Source of the DNA: Thermocrinis ruber
Lineage (GTDB): Bacteria; Aquificota; Aquificia; Aquificales; Aquificaceae
Length of the DNA: 64,000 bases
Assembly: GCF_000512735.1 (NCBI RefSeq)
Contig: NZ_CP007028.1
Span: forward strand, 930,001-994,000
Direction: 5' to 3'
Shown here: positions 8,147 through 15,824 of the stretch, piece after piece
Position numbering within the stretch: position 1 is the stretch's first letter
Layout of the letters: each line of letters starts with the position of its first letter
The notes under the pieces: generated by a model
What the model was told of the DNA's origin: nothing
The model's database searches: none
What the model saw: only the letters and a program-made list of their open reading frames with translations
Program-made: the position numbers and the translations under genes

Positions 8147-8560
8147 ATGTTTGAGCCAAAAACTCCGTACTTGGCGGTGGATGGTGTGGTCAGACTTTGG
8201 GAGGGAGAAAGGTTTAAGGGCATTGTGCTTGTAGAGAGAAGGTATGAACCCTTGGGCTATGCCCTGCCGGGGGGCTTTGTGGAGGTGGGAGAGACGGTGG
8301 AAAAGGCAGTACTGCGGGAAGTCAAAGAAGAGACAGGACTTGATGCACAGATTGTTAAACTTTTGGGTGTGTATTCGGAACCCAACAGGGACCCACGCTT
8401 TCATGTGGTGTCTGTGGTCTTTGTTTTGGATGCCTACGGAGAGCCAAGGGGTGGCGATGACGCAAAGAAAGCTGTAGTTTTTCCCATAGAGGACCTACCC
8501 TTTGATAAAATAGTCTTTGACCACACAAAAATTTTGAAGGATTTCCTGAGATGCCCGTAG
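8147..8560 (+). CDS. Nudix hydrolase
   Basis: The full Nudix box GX5EX7REUXEEXGU occupies residues 43-65 (REVKEETGL at its end). The protein is 137 residues, one domain, and cytosolic. The sequence following the box, PNRDPRFH, resembles ADP-ribose pyrophosphatase-type members, but the substrate cannot be read with certainty. It starts two bases after the hisF stop and overlaps the next gene by 10 bases, so it belongs to the same operon and is probably a house-cleaning enzyme. Confidence 0.9.
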   Translation: MFEPKTPYLAVDGVVRLWEGERFKGIVLVERRYEPLGYALPGGFVEVGETVEKAVLREVKEETGLDAQIVKLLGVYSEPNRDPRFHVVSVVFVLDAYGEPRGGDDAKKAVVFPIEDLPFDKIVFDHTKILKDFLRCP

Positions 8561-8784
8561 AGAGAGAAGTACCAGAGGAAATAAAGAGAAAAGTATTGGA
8601 GAAGGTCTCCAACAAAAGCTTGGCAGAGATTGCCTTTAAATACATAAAGCTTGTGGAAAAAGAGGACGGCACCATTTGGGTAAAGGAAGAACTACCAGAC
8701 ACCAACAACCACGCCCTCATGTTCATGGTCCTTGCCTGCGTCAATTACACCCAAAGAATACTAAGAGGAGAGGACATAGAATGA
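8551..8784 (+). CDS. Small conserved-looking hypothetical protein
   Basis: A 77-residue, mainly helical, charged protein (MPVEREVPEEI at the start; ALMFMVLACVNYTQRIL near the end). It overlaps the Nudix gene by 10 bases and hslV by four (ATGA), which argues that it is truly translated. No motif is recognisable. No signal peptide; the hydrophobic C-terminal stretch is short and more like an amphipathic helix than a membrane span. Confidence 0.65.
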   Translation: MPVEREVPEEIKRKVLEKVSNKSLAEIAFKYIKLVEKEDGTIWVKEELPDTNNHALMFMVLACVNYTQRILRGEDIE

Positions 8785-9302
8785 CCACCATAATTGCAGT
8801 AAAAAGGGATGGTGTGGTAGTTATGGGTGGAGACGGACAGGTCACCCTTGGCCCCTCTGTGCTAAAGCACGGAGCAAAAAAGGTCAGAAAGATCTACAAC
8901 GGCAGTGTGTTGGTGGGCTTTGCGGGTTCCGCTGCAGATGGTCTTGCCCTAATGGAAAGGCTGGAGGGAAAGCTGGAGGAGTTCAGAGGAAACCTCTTGA
9001 GGGCTTCGGTGGAGTTGGCAAAGGAGTGGAGAACAGACAGGGCTTTAAGAAGACTTGACGCCATGCTTTTGTGTGCAAACTTGGAACACCTCTTGGTAAT
9101 TTCTGGCACGGGGGATGTAATGGAACCAGACGAGCCCATCATGGCAATAGGCTCCGGTGGAGACTACGCAAGGGCTTGCGCCTTGGCTCTTTACAAACAC
9201 ACCAACCTATCTGCAGAGGAGATCGTCAAAGAATCCCTCTCCATCGCAGCAAAGATCTGCATATACACCAACGAAAGCTTTCACTTGGAAAGACTACCGT
9301 AA
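8781..9302 (+). CDS. hslV: ATP-dependent protease subunit HslV
   Basis: The start is set at the ATG of the ATGA overlap with the upstream gene, giving 173 residues beginning MTTIIAVKRDG. Removal of Met exposes the catalytic N-terminal threonine. GGDGQVTLG and AIGSGGDYA are typical of HslV. It forms the proteolytic core that works with the HslU ATPase to degrade misfolded cytosolic proteins. hslU is not adjacent: the operon ends here. A longer frame starting upstream is an artefact, because it would bury the catalytic threonine. Confidence 0.95.
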   Translation: MTTIIAVKRDGVVVMGGDGQVTLGPSVLKHGAKKVRKIYNGSVLVGFAGSAADGLALMERLEGKLEEFRGNLLRASVELAKEWRTDRALRRLDAMLLCANLEHLLVISGTGDVMEPDEPIMAIGSGGDYARACALALYKHTNLSAEEIVKESLSIAAKICIYTNESFHLERLP

Positions 9303-9309
9303 GGTTTGG

Positions 9310-9315
9310 TATAAT
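9310..9315 (+). promoter_or_regulatory. Possible extended -10 box upstream of the CRISPR relic
   Basis: TGGTATAAT directly follows hslV and points toward the decayed CRISPR units. No good -35 at 17 bases. It could be a relic leader promoter; weak evidence. Confidence 0.25.
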
Positions 9316-9333
9316 ATAAGCAAGGTAGTTTGA

Positions 9334-9350
9334 GGGTCCCACTGGGACCC
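9334..9350 (+). terminator. Hairpin downstream of hslV
   Basis: A perfect 7-bp stem GGGTCCC/GGGACCC with loop ACT, 31 bases after the hslV stop, followed by TTGTTC. Probable end of the trxB-hslV operon, although the U-tract is poor. Confidence 0.45.
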
Positions 9351-9377
9351 TTGTTCAACTTGGCAACTGAATATGGA

Positions 9378-9683
9378 TTAGTGTGCCCTCTCGGTGGGCT
9401 GTTTCAATTTTGAGAGGGAGAAAGTTTTGACTTTCAGGCTTTTTGGGAGATGTTTTAAGCCCACTGGGTGGGATGGAGACGGTTTTATAAAAGCATTCTG
9501 TGGTCTCATTTCCTCATCTTCATTCCAAGCCCACTGTGTGGGATAGCAACTGGCACTCTTATCTTTGCGACTCTGAAGTTCTCCCATCTGTTCCTAATGC
9601 ACCGTGTGGAGTTGAAAGGTTTCTGAGGGAAGCTTGGGCTTTGTTTTTGATGGATTTCTTAATGCATCGTGTGGAGTCTAACG
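9378..9683 (+). CRISPR. Decayed CRISPR array, five diverged units
   Basis: Units of 29 bases at 9378-9406 (weak), 9452-9480, 9522-9550, 9590-9618 and 9655-9683 are separated by 36-45 unrelated bases, giving periods of 74, 70, 68 and 65. The two best-preserved forms are GTTCCTAATGCACCGTGTGG at the start of the fourth unit and the related ATTCCAAGCCCACTGTGTGG in the third. The inferred consensus resembles repeats I know from Aquificae, of the GTTC...GTTGAAAC kind. Every unit differs from the others at several positions, so the array is no longer maintained by active spacer acquisition. No cas gene is in the window. Confidence 0.65.
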
Positions 9684-9749
9684 GTTAAAATATAGCCTCT
9701 CCAAAGCTACACCTTTTTTAAGATTTTAAGATGGAATATATTACTAGTA

Positions 9750-10763
9750 TTACAAATTAGCTAACAAATTAGCTAACTTGTTAAGAATTTTTTGATGCAC
9801 CGCAACCCATATGCCCCTGCGTTTTGGAAGTGGTGTATCTACATACCAGTCCCGAAGTTCTGGGTGATGTTTGAAATTTACAAGCACCTTGCCCGCAGTT
9901 CCCAGCTTTTTCTTAATCTTTTTATACTCTACTTGACGCATTGGTTTTATTTTGTCTTTGTCTTGATATACTTCAGTCAAGCAATCAAGCACAACTTTTG
10001 AATTTAGAAAGCCTTGTTTATAAAGTTCATATATAGGTCCATATAAATAAAACGCAAGCACACTTTCTCTTCCAGAACTTGGCTTTTCTCTTTTTGTAGC
10101 TGAAACTTCAATTGTAGCTAGCTTTTTATTTATCCAGAATCCAGAAATTGGCTTCTCTCTTTCTGTAGCTGGAACTTTAATTGTAGCCAGCTTTTCATTT
10201 ATCCAGAAGTGGAGCCACTTTTTGAACCTTTTGGAAAAAGCAATCCACCGCTCGTGCGTTTCTCTATCCAAATATATGCGTCTCAACACAGCATCCTCAA
10301 GCACCTCTTCTATTTTCTCCGTAGGCACATTTAGTATGTCATCTTCTTTCATTTTAAGCACTTCTTGAACTACCTTTCTTCCTATCTCTTGAAAATGTCT
10401 TCCAAATCTCTCAAGATGTTCCTTTTTGATGTAAGTGGCTATACTGTAGATAAATGGTCTCTTGGCTTCGTCTCCCGCAGGGCATCCTGTAGGTAGTTTC
10501 TCATTAAATTTCTTAAACACAGCGTATTGAACACTCAATGGAGCACTACTAAGAAAGTCTATCAGGTCTTGGTCTTCTTGAGTTAGATATACCCGTATTC
10601 GTGTTTTGTATTGTTCCTTAAGCTGCTTAATTTCCTCACTTGTCAAAGGTTGTAAATCTTCTGATAAAATTTCTCTTAAAAGTCGCTTAGCTACGGTACT
10701 TGACGGTGGCTTGATATCATAGAAAAGCGGTATAGACTTCTGCATAGGTGTGTGTTTTTTCAA
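9750..10763 (-). CDS. Orphan hypothetical protein with internal 23-aa duplication
   Basis: A 337-residue soluble, charged protein with no family I recognise. A segment of about 23 residues is repeated in tandem near the middle (FWINEKLATIKVPATEREKP then FWINKKLATIEVSATKREKP), matching a 69-base direct repeat in the DNA, and the last residues are a shorter repeat, LANLLANL. It starts MKKHTPMQ with an AAAGAGGTGAG ribosome-binding site and has its own extended -10 box. It lies between the decayed CRISPR array and a stray CRISPR-like unit, in opposite orientation to both neighbours, which suggests it arrived by insertion. A CRISPR-linked role is not supported by any motif. Confidence 0.65.
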   Translation of the reverse strand: MKKHTPMQKSIPLFYDIKPPSSTVAKRLLREILSEDLQPLTSEEIKQLKEQYKTRIRVYLTQEDQDLIDFLSSAPLSVQYAVFKKFNEKLPTGCPAGDEAKRPFIYSIATYIKKEHLERFGRHFQEIGRKVVQEVLKMKEDDILNVPTEKIEEVLEDAVLRRIYLDRETHERWIAFSKRFKKWLHFWINEKLATIKVPATEREKPISGFWINKKLATIEVSATKREKPSSGRESVLAFYLYGPIYELYKQGFLNSKVVLDCLTEVYQDKDKIKPMRQVEYKKIKKKLGTAGKVLVNFKHHPELRDWYVDTPLPKRRGIWVAVHQKILNKLANLLANL

Positions 10764-10801
10764 GGCCTCACCTCTTTTTAATATTTTGTTTGATTAGTCA
10801 T

Positions 10802-10810
10802 ATTATACCA
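10802..10810 (-). promoter_or_regulatory. Extended -10 promoter of the 337-aa orphan gene
   Basis: On the minus strand TGGTATAAT (TGN-TATAAT) stands about 40 bases upstream of the ATG, followed by a strong GAGGTGAG ribosome-binding site. The -35 is not clear, as is usual with extended -10 promoters. Confidence 0.5.
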
Positions 10811-10866
10811 CATTCATTTTTTAGACTGTGTCAGGTTTTTATACAAAACCTTGCTAAAAGTGGTTG

Positions 10867-10895
10867 GTTCCTAATGTCCCGCTTGGAGTTGAAAA
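10867..10895 (+). repeat. Stray CRISPR-like repeat unit
   Basis: Twenty-nine bases beginning GTTCCTAATGTCCCG match the unit at 9590-9618 at about 23 of 29 positions. It lies on the far side of the orphan gene, just before rel, and suggests that the array once extended across this region. Confidence 0.6.
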
Positions 10896-10932
10896 TTTAG
10901 AAGTTAAAAGAAAAAGGCTTAAATTTTTAACT

Positions 10933-13035
10933 ATGCAGACAGTTTTATCAAAAAAGGTAGAAAAGCTACTCTCTTTAGTGGAGGAGAGAGACCGAGAGGA
11001 TGTTTTGAGGGCGATAGAGTTTTTGGAAGAAAGACATGCTGGGCAAAAGAGGGCGTCGGGAGAGCCCTATGCGGTGCATCCTATAGAAACTGCCATAATA
11101 GTCGCAAGTATGGGACTAAAAAAGGAAGCTATCATCTCCGCATTGCTCCACGATGTTTTGGAGGATACAAACACCACATACGAGGAGTTAAAAGAACGCT
11201 TTGGTGAGACGGTGGCAAACATAGTGGAGGGTGTTACCAAGATAAGCAAATACAAAATAAAGGATGTTAGTTCAGAAAAGGCGGAGAACTACAGAAAGCT
11301 ATTTTTGGCTACTGCCAAGGATATAAGGGTTCTGTTGGTAAAGCTGGCGGATAGGCTTCATAATATGCGCACCCTTGAGCATCTTCCAAAAGAGAAGAGA
11401 ATAAGAATAGCCAAGGAGACCTTAGAGATATACGTTCCGTTGGCAAACAGGCTGGGAGTTTGGCAAATAAAGACGGAGCTTGAGGACCTTTGCTTTATGC
11501 ACCTTTACCCAAAGGAGTATGAGAGGGTAAAGGAGTTTGTTAGAGAGAGGCGTGCCAAGCTGGAGGAATACCTCAAAAGGCACTTCATACCCAAGCTAAA
11601 GGAAGCCCTAAAAAGGGCTAACATTCAGGCGGAGATCACCTACAGACCCAAGCATCTTTTTGGCATATGGCAAAAAACCATAAGAAAGGGCATAAGCTTG
11701 GAGGATGTGCACGATATTCTGGGAGTTAGGGTCATAGTCAATACGGTGGAGGAGTGCTATTTGGTGCTTGGGATAATTCACAACACTTTTACGCCAGTGC
11801 CGGGAAAGTTTGATGATTACATATCCCTACCAAAGCCAAACCTCTATCAGTCTTTGCATACTGCGGTAATCGGTCCCAAGGGAAGGGTGGTGGAGGTTCA
11901 AATAAGAACTTGGGAGATGCACGAGAGGGCAGAAAAGGGCATTGCGGCGCATTGGGCTTACAAGGAATCCGTTAATATAAAGGACAACAGCATTTACGGT
12001 TGGCTAAAGGAACTGGTGGAGAGCCTAAAGGGTAGCAAAAACGCCCAAGAGATCCTTGAAAACATAAAGCTTGAACTGTTCTCGGAGGAGGTCTTTGTCT
12101 TTACTCCAAAGGGAGACCTTTTGGTCCTTCCAAAGGGTGCCACACCGGTGGATTTTGCCTATCACATTCACACGGACATAGGCAACCACTGTGCGGGTGC
12201 CAAGGTAAACGGTAGGATCGTCCCTCTGGATTACAAGCTTCAAAACGGAGACCAGGTGGAGATCATCACAAACCCTAACAAAAAGCCAAACCCAGAGTGG
12301 CTAAAGTTCGTGGTTACCTCCAAGGCAAAGAGCAGGATAAAGGCTTATCTAAAGGAGTTAGAAAGGGAAAGGCAAATTCAGGAGGGTAGAGAGCTTTTAG
12401 AGAACTTGGCAAAAAAGCTGAACATAGACAGGCAGGAGCTTTTGGAAAAGATAAAAAAGCAAGAGGGTATTGAAAGGGATGAGGATGTTTATCTTTTGGT
12501 GGGAAGCAAAAAGCTAACGAAGGAAAGGATTTATCAGCTTTTTGGTGTAAAAAAACCGGAGGTCAAAGAGAAGGACCAGAGCCCTCAGGTGCGGGTAAGG
12601 ATGGAGGACATAGAAAACGTCGCCTATCAGCTGGCAAAGTGTTGCAACCCACTGCCGGGAGATGAGGTTCTGGGCGTGGTTGCCAAGGGTAAGGGATTGA
12701 TCATTCACCTGAAGGGCTGTCCCAACTTGGAGCATTTTCTAAAACACTTTCCCGAAAGGGTTGTCCATGTGAATTGGGAGAATGCCCAGGGTAAATATCC
12801 TGCCATTGTGCGCGTATGGGCAAAGGACCGGGTGGGTATTTTAGGTGAAGTTGCCAGCACCTTTGCAAAACACAACGCCAACATACTCCAAGCCATCACC
12901 AAAAGCCTAAAGACCGGAGAGGCGGTGATGGAATTTACGTTAGAGCTCAGCAACGCAGAACACTTAAAGAGGGTTCTCCAAGCCCTAAGGGAGTTGGAAG
13001 GGGTGGAAAAGGTAAGCAGGGTGGTTAGGGCTTGA
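10933..13035 (+). CDS. rel: Bifunctional (p)ppGpp synthetase/hydrolase, RelA/SpoT family
   Basis: The start is placed at the ATG giving MQTVLSKKVEK; upstream in-frame codons run through a CRISPR-like unit and are not protein-like. Domains of the 700-residue protein in order: HD hydrolase (H49, HD at 73-74, ED at 77-78, all intact), synthetase with GVRVIVN and NLYQSLHT, TGS domain (VFTPKGDLLVLPKGATPVDFA), a CCNPLPGDEV zinc-finger-like region, and a C-terminal ACT domain. Both active sites appear complete, so a long-form Rel that makes and degrades the stringent alarmone is expected. It is the only gene of its transcription unit visible and converges on the thioredoxin-like gene with 11 bases of overlap. 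Confidence 0.95.
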   Translation: MQTVLSKKVEKLLSLVEERDREDVLRAIEFLEERHAGQKRASGEPYAVHPIETAIIVASMGLKKEAIISALLHDVLEDTNTTYEELKERFGETVANIVEGVTKISKYKIKDVSSEKAENYRKLFLATAKDIRVLLVKLADRLHNMRTLEHLPKEKRIRIAKETLEIYVPLANRLGVWQIKTELEDLCFMHLYPKEYERVKEFVRERRAKLEEYLKRHFIPKLKEALKRANIQAEITYRPKHLFGIWQKTIRKGISLEDVHDILGVRVIVNTVEECYLVLGIIHNTFTPVPGKFDDYISLPKPNLYQSLHTAVIGPKGRVVEVQIRTWEMHERAEKGIAAHWAYKESVNIKDNSIYGWLKELVESLKGSKNAQEILENIKLELFSEEVFVFTPKGDLLVLPKGATPVDFAYHIHTDIGNHCAGAKVNGRIVPLDYKLQNGDQVEIITNPNKKPNPEWLKFVVTSKAKSRIKAYLKELERERQIQEGRELLENLAKKLNIDRQELLEKIKKQEGIERDEDVYLLVGSKKLTKERIYQLFGVKKPEVKEKDQSPQVRVRMEDIENVAYQLAKCCNPLPGDEVLGVVAKGKGLIIHLKGCPNLEHFLKHFPERVVHVNWENAQGKYPAIVRVWAKDRVGILGEVASTFAKHNANILQAITKSLKTGEAVMEFTLELSNAEHLKRVLQALRELEGVEKVSRVVRA

Positions 13036-13399
13036 ACTCCTCCAAAATTCTGTCTGCACTAACAACACCCACAAAGGTCTTTTGAACCTTTCCGTCCTTT
13101 ACCACCACAGTGGTGGGCGTAGCCATCACACCCAAGCTTTTGGCGATCTTTTGTCCTTCCTCCGAGAAAACATCAATCTTTTTTACCTCCAACGCTTGGC
13201 TTAGCTTTTCCACCTGAGGCTCCATAGCCTTGCAGGCACCACATCTTTGGGAGTAAAAGTAAAGAACTCCGTCCTTTATTAGCTCTACCTCTGCACCTTT
13301 CATAGCCTTAGCCTTGTTCAAAACATAGAGCTTTAGTCCGAGCCTTAGCAATACTATAAAGGCAACCGCAAAGAAGAGGATTTTTAGAAACTCTTCCAT
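13025..13399 (-). CDS. Membrane-anchored thioredoxin-like protein
   Basis: A 124-residue protein with an N-terminal hydrophobic helix (about residues 5-21) followed by a short thioredoxin fold with CGAC at 53-56 and the cis-proline in ATPTTVV. The anchor probably leaves the domain outside the cytoplasm, though orientation is uncertain (KLYVLNKAKAMKG after the helix is basic, which would favour a cytoplasmic domain). It follows the pseudouridine synthase gene by two bases in the same operon. A role in thiol-disulphide exchange is inferred; the partner is unknown. Confidence 0.8.
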   Translation of the reverse strand: MEEFLKILFFAVAFIVLLRLGLKLYVLNKAKAMKGAEVELIKDGVLYFYSQRCGACKAMEPQVEKLSQALEVKKIDVFSEEGQKIAKSLGVMATPTTVVVKDGKVQKTFVGVVSADRILEEFKP

Positions 13400-13401
13400 G
13401 A

Positions 13402-14145
13402 CTATTTAACCATTTTAACAGCCTTCTTTAGCATATGGACTTCCTCTTTGGAGAGCTCCCTCCACTTACCCGGGCTTAGCTTTCCCAGTTTTATGGGACC
13501 TATGGCGGTGCGCTTGAGCCTTAAAACCTTGTGTCCAAAGTGGGCGGTAAACCTCTTAACTATGTGCTTTCTTCCCTCCGTAAAGACAATTTCCAATAGA
13601 CTGTTTTTTCCTTCATACCTTATCAGCCTAACGCTTACAGGCTTAGCGAACCCATCCTCCAAGACCGCTCCCTTTTTCATCTCCTCCAAAGTTTTTTGGC
13701 TAACCTTTCCCTTTACCAAAACCTGATAGGTCTTTGGCAGTTTATACCTGGGATGCATTATACGGTTTGCCAGCTCTCCGTCGTTTGTTAGGATCAAAAG
13801 TCCCTCTGCGTTGTAATCAAGCCTCCCGGCGGGATAGACCCTCACGGGCACGTCCTTTAGTAGCTCCTCTATGGTTCTCTTCCCATCTTTGGACTTTCCG
13901 AGGGCGGTAAGATAACAGCAGGGCTTGTAGAGGGCAATGTACATGAACCTTGGCGGTTTTACTACTTTTCCGTCTACCTCTACCGTGTCCTTTTCTGGGT
14001 CAATTTTCCAGCCGAGTTCCTTTACCACCAGTCCATTGACCTTTACCCTACCTTCAAGGATCAGTTGGTCCGCCTTTCGCCTTGAAGCAACACCGCACAT
14101 AGAGAGGTATTTGTTCAGCCTTACCAGTACCTTTCCTCCTTCCAC
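13402..14145 (-). CDS. 23S/16S rRNA pseudouridine synthase, RsuA/RluB family
   Basis: S4 domain at about 5-50 (VRLNKYLSMCGVASRRKADQ) followed by the synthase domain with catalytic Asp110 in PAGRLDYNAEGLL. The closing KHIVKRFTAHFGHKVLRL is typical of the family. I chose the GTG at 14145, preceded by GAGAGGGG, over an in-frame TTG at 14181 that would extend 61 bases into the upstream gene; even so it overlaps that gene by 25 bases. Length from this start is 247 residues. Whether it is RluB-like or RsuA-like cannot be decided by eye. Confidence 0.88.
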   Translation of the reverse strand: MEGGKVLVRLNKYLSMCGVASRRKADQLILEGRVKVNGLVVKELGWKIDPEKDTVEVDGKVVKPPRFMYIALYKPCCYLTALGKSKDGKRTIEELLKDVPVRVYPAGRLDYNAEGLLILTNDGELANRIMHPRYKLPKTYQVLVKGKVSQKTLEEMKKGAVLEDGFAKPVSVRLIRYEGKNSLLEIVFTEGRKHIVKRFTAHFGHKVLRLKRTAIGPIKLGKLSPGKWRELSKEEVHMLKKAVKMVK

Positions 14146-14714
14146 GGGTCCCCTCTCATGTGGTAGCACCTCTGTTCCCAAAAGCCCGGGACATCCTCCT
14201 TTAATATCTCAAGCCCCCACACATACTTGGCACTCTTCCAAGCGTAGAGCTTGGGAACCACGAGCCTTAGAGGATAGCCATGCCTTTTGGGAATCACTTG
14301 CCCCATCATCTTGTAAGCTAAGATGGTGTCCTCTTCATAGAGATATTCCAAGGGTAGGTTGGTGGTGTAGCCCTCCAAACAGTGCACCAAGACAAAGCGC
14401 GCACTGTCCTTTGGCTTTGCCCTTTTGAGAATTTCAAGGGTCTGAACGCCTTCCCATAGGATCTCCTTAACACTCCACCGTGTAACGCAGTGAAAGTCCG
14501 CCACCAGCTCCACCGAGGGCAAAGAAAGAAGCTCCTCGTAGGTTAACTCCAAAGGCTCCTCCACCTCACCCCAAACCTTGAACCTGTATGAGCCCATATC
14601 CCAGTTGGGAATATCATCCACTATGTCGTAGACTATGGGTGCGGAGATCCACCTCTGCCCAGGCGGTAGCCGGTCTTCCCTGAGGTTTATATCGCTAACA
14701 ATTCTTTTCTTCAT
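14121..14714 (-). CDS. Molybdopterin-dependent oxidoreductase, sulfite oxidase family
   Basis: A 197-residue single Moco domain with the ligating cysteine at position 76 (VADFHCVTRWS) and GYPLRLVVP and WGLEI further on, as in small sulfite-oxidase-like proteins. There is no Tat or Sec signal, no dimerisation domain and no haem domain, so it is likely a cytosolic stand-alone Moco enzyme. The substrate is unknown; sulfite or another S/N-oxide is a guess from family. It is divergent from the small zinc-ribbon gene with 20 bases between them. Confidence 0.85.
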   Translation of the reverse strand: MKKRIVSDINLREDRLPPGQRWISAPIVYDIVDDIPNWDMGSYRFKVWGEVEEPLELTYEELLSLPSVELVADFHCVTRWSVKEILWEGVQTLEILKRAKPKDSARFVLVHCLEGYTTNLPLEYLYEEDTILAYKMMGQVIPKRHGYPLRLVVPKLYAWKSAKYVWGLEILKEDVPGFWEQRCYHMRGDPWKEERYW

Positions 14715-14734
14715 GGCAGAATAAATTTTAAAAG

Positions 14735-14947
14735 ATGGAAACTTGCCCCAAATGCGGAAGGCTTTTAGAGGTTATTGAGTGCTGTGGTGGTGGCATTTTC
14801 CTGTGCCCCAAGTGTAATGAGTACTTCTACCCGGGAGAACTCATAGACCCTCAAAGTCCCTCTGAGGAGGTCTCAAAAGAAGCTCCCGGGCTACCTTCAG
14901 AGGTTCTTCCCCCTCCACCACCACACGATAAACCGCCCAAGAGATAG
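14735..14947 (+). CDS. Small zinc-ribbon protein overlapping gpsA
   Basis: Seventy residues: METCPKCGRLLEV, then IECCGGG and LCPKCNEYF form a compact zinc ribbon in the first 35 residues, followed by a proline-rich tail (PPPPPHDKPPK). The final 107 bases run antisense through the 3' end of gpsA. The zinc-binding part lies outside the overlap, so the gene is plausible, while the tail may be a by-product of the gpsA antisense frame. No ribosome-binding site is obvious; transcription would be divergent from the Moco gene. Confidence 0.55.
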   Translation: METCPKCGRLLEVIECCGGGIFLCPKCNEYFYPGELIDPQSPSEEVSKEAPGLPSEVLPPPPPHDKPPKR

Positions 14948-15824
14948 GTGCGTATAAGCCGAGCTTTTCTGAAAGCTCCTTTACCGCCTTTACCGTTTCT
15001 TTGCCCTCCACCACCTGCCCTATTTTTTCCTGTGCCTGTTCAAGGCTTAGCCCTTGTCCCAGCAAAAAGCCAAAGGTTCTGTTTCTTGACTTGGAGGAGG
15101 TGGAAGTCAAAACCAAGTCTCCCAAGCCAGAAAGTCCGTAAAAGGTTTGTGCCTTTCCACCCAAGGCGGTGCCCAACCTAACCATCTCCACAAGCCCCCG
15201 GGTGATAAGACCAGCCCTTGCGTTGTCTCCAAAGCCAAGCCCGTCAGATATACCGCATGCTATGGCAATCACATTCTTTAACGCTCCCCCAAGCTCCACA
15301 CCCACTATGTCCTCCGAAAGATAAACCCTAAAGAGCTCCGAGGAAAAGAGCTGCCTCACCTCCCTCAGAAGCGCCACATCCTCCCCCGCCAGCACCACCG
15401 CACAGGGAAGTCCCTTTGCAGTTTCCTCCGCAAAGGAGGGACCAGAGAGGGCAAGAACTTTACAATCTGGGAAAAGCTCCTTTAAAACCTCAGAGACCCT
15501 CTTGTTGGTGCCCACCTCCAAACCCTTTGACGCAGATATAAAGATTTTTCCCTTTATGCTTTTCCCTTCAAGCACCTTTCTTATGACCTGCACGGGCAAA
15601 GCTATAAGTATGTACTGGGAAAAGTCTAAGGCTTCCTCCAAGTGGGTGGTAGCAAAGGGCTTTTTTTCAAATTCTATACCCCAATAAGGGTCCTTCCCTT
15701 CCTTGAGGGCTTCCACCACGAAAGGATTTTTGTCAAAAAGCATAACCTCATTGCCCTTCCGAGATAGAACGAGCCCCAGGGCAGTGCCCCACCTTCCCGC
15801 TCCCAAGATGGCAACTTTACTCAT
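14841..15824 (-). CDS. gpsA: Glycerol-3-phosphate dehydrogenase [NAD(P)+]
   Basis: The Rossmann motif GAGRWGTA is at 8-15, and KNVIAIACGISDGLGFGDN carries the conserved catalytic lysine and substrate region. It makes sn-glycerol-3-phosphate for phospholipid synthesis. The ATG at 15824 overlaps the recJ end by eight bases; an in-frame TTG two codons earlier is less likely. Length 327 residues is normal. It is the third gene of the murC-recJ-gpsA operon. Confidence 0.95.
   Translation of the reverse strand: MSKVAILGAGRWGTALGLVLSRKGNEVMLFDKNPFVVEALKEGKDPYWGIEFEKKPFATTHLEEALDFSQYILIALPVQVIRKVLEGKSIKGKIFISASKGLEVGTNKRVSEVLKELFPDCKVLALSGPSFAEETAKGLPCAVVLAGEDVALLREVRQLFSSELFRVYLSEDIVGVELGGALKNVIAIACGISDGLGFGDNARAGLITRGLVEMVRLGTALGGKAQTFYGLSGLGDLVLTSTSSKSRNRTFGFLLGQGLSLEQAQEKIGQVVEGKETVKAVKELSEKLGLYAPISWAVYRVVVEGEEPLKVARELLLRPPQRDFEGL

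Noticed and set aside
8676-8780. Longer HslV from a TTG
   Set aside because: It would hide the catalytic N-terminal threonine and lies within the preceding gene.
10064-10201. 69-base direct repeat as a CRISPR-type repeat
   Set aside because: It is an in-frame tandem duplication inside the 337-aa gene with no spacers.
10864-10932. Extension of rel upstream of 10933 in the same frame
   Set aside because: The extra codons read through a CRISPR-like unit and give non-family sequence; the ATG at 10933 gives a normal Rel start.
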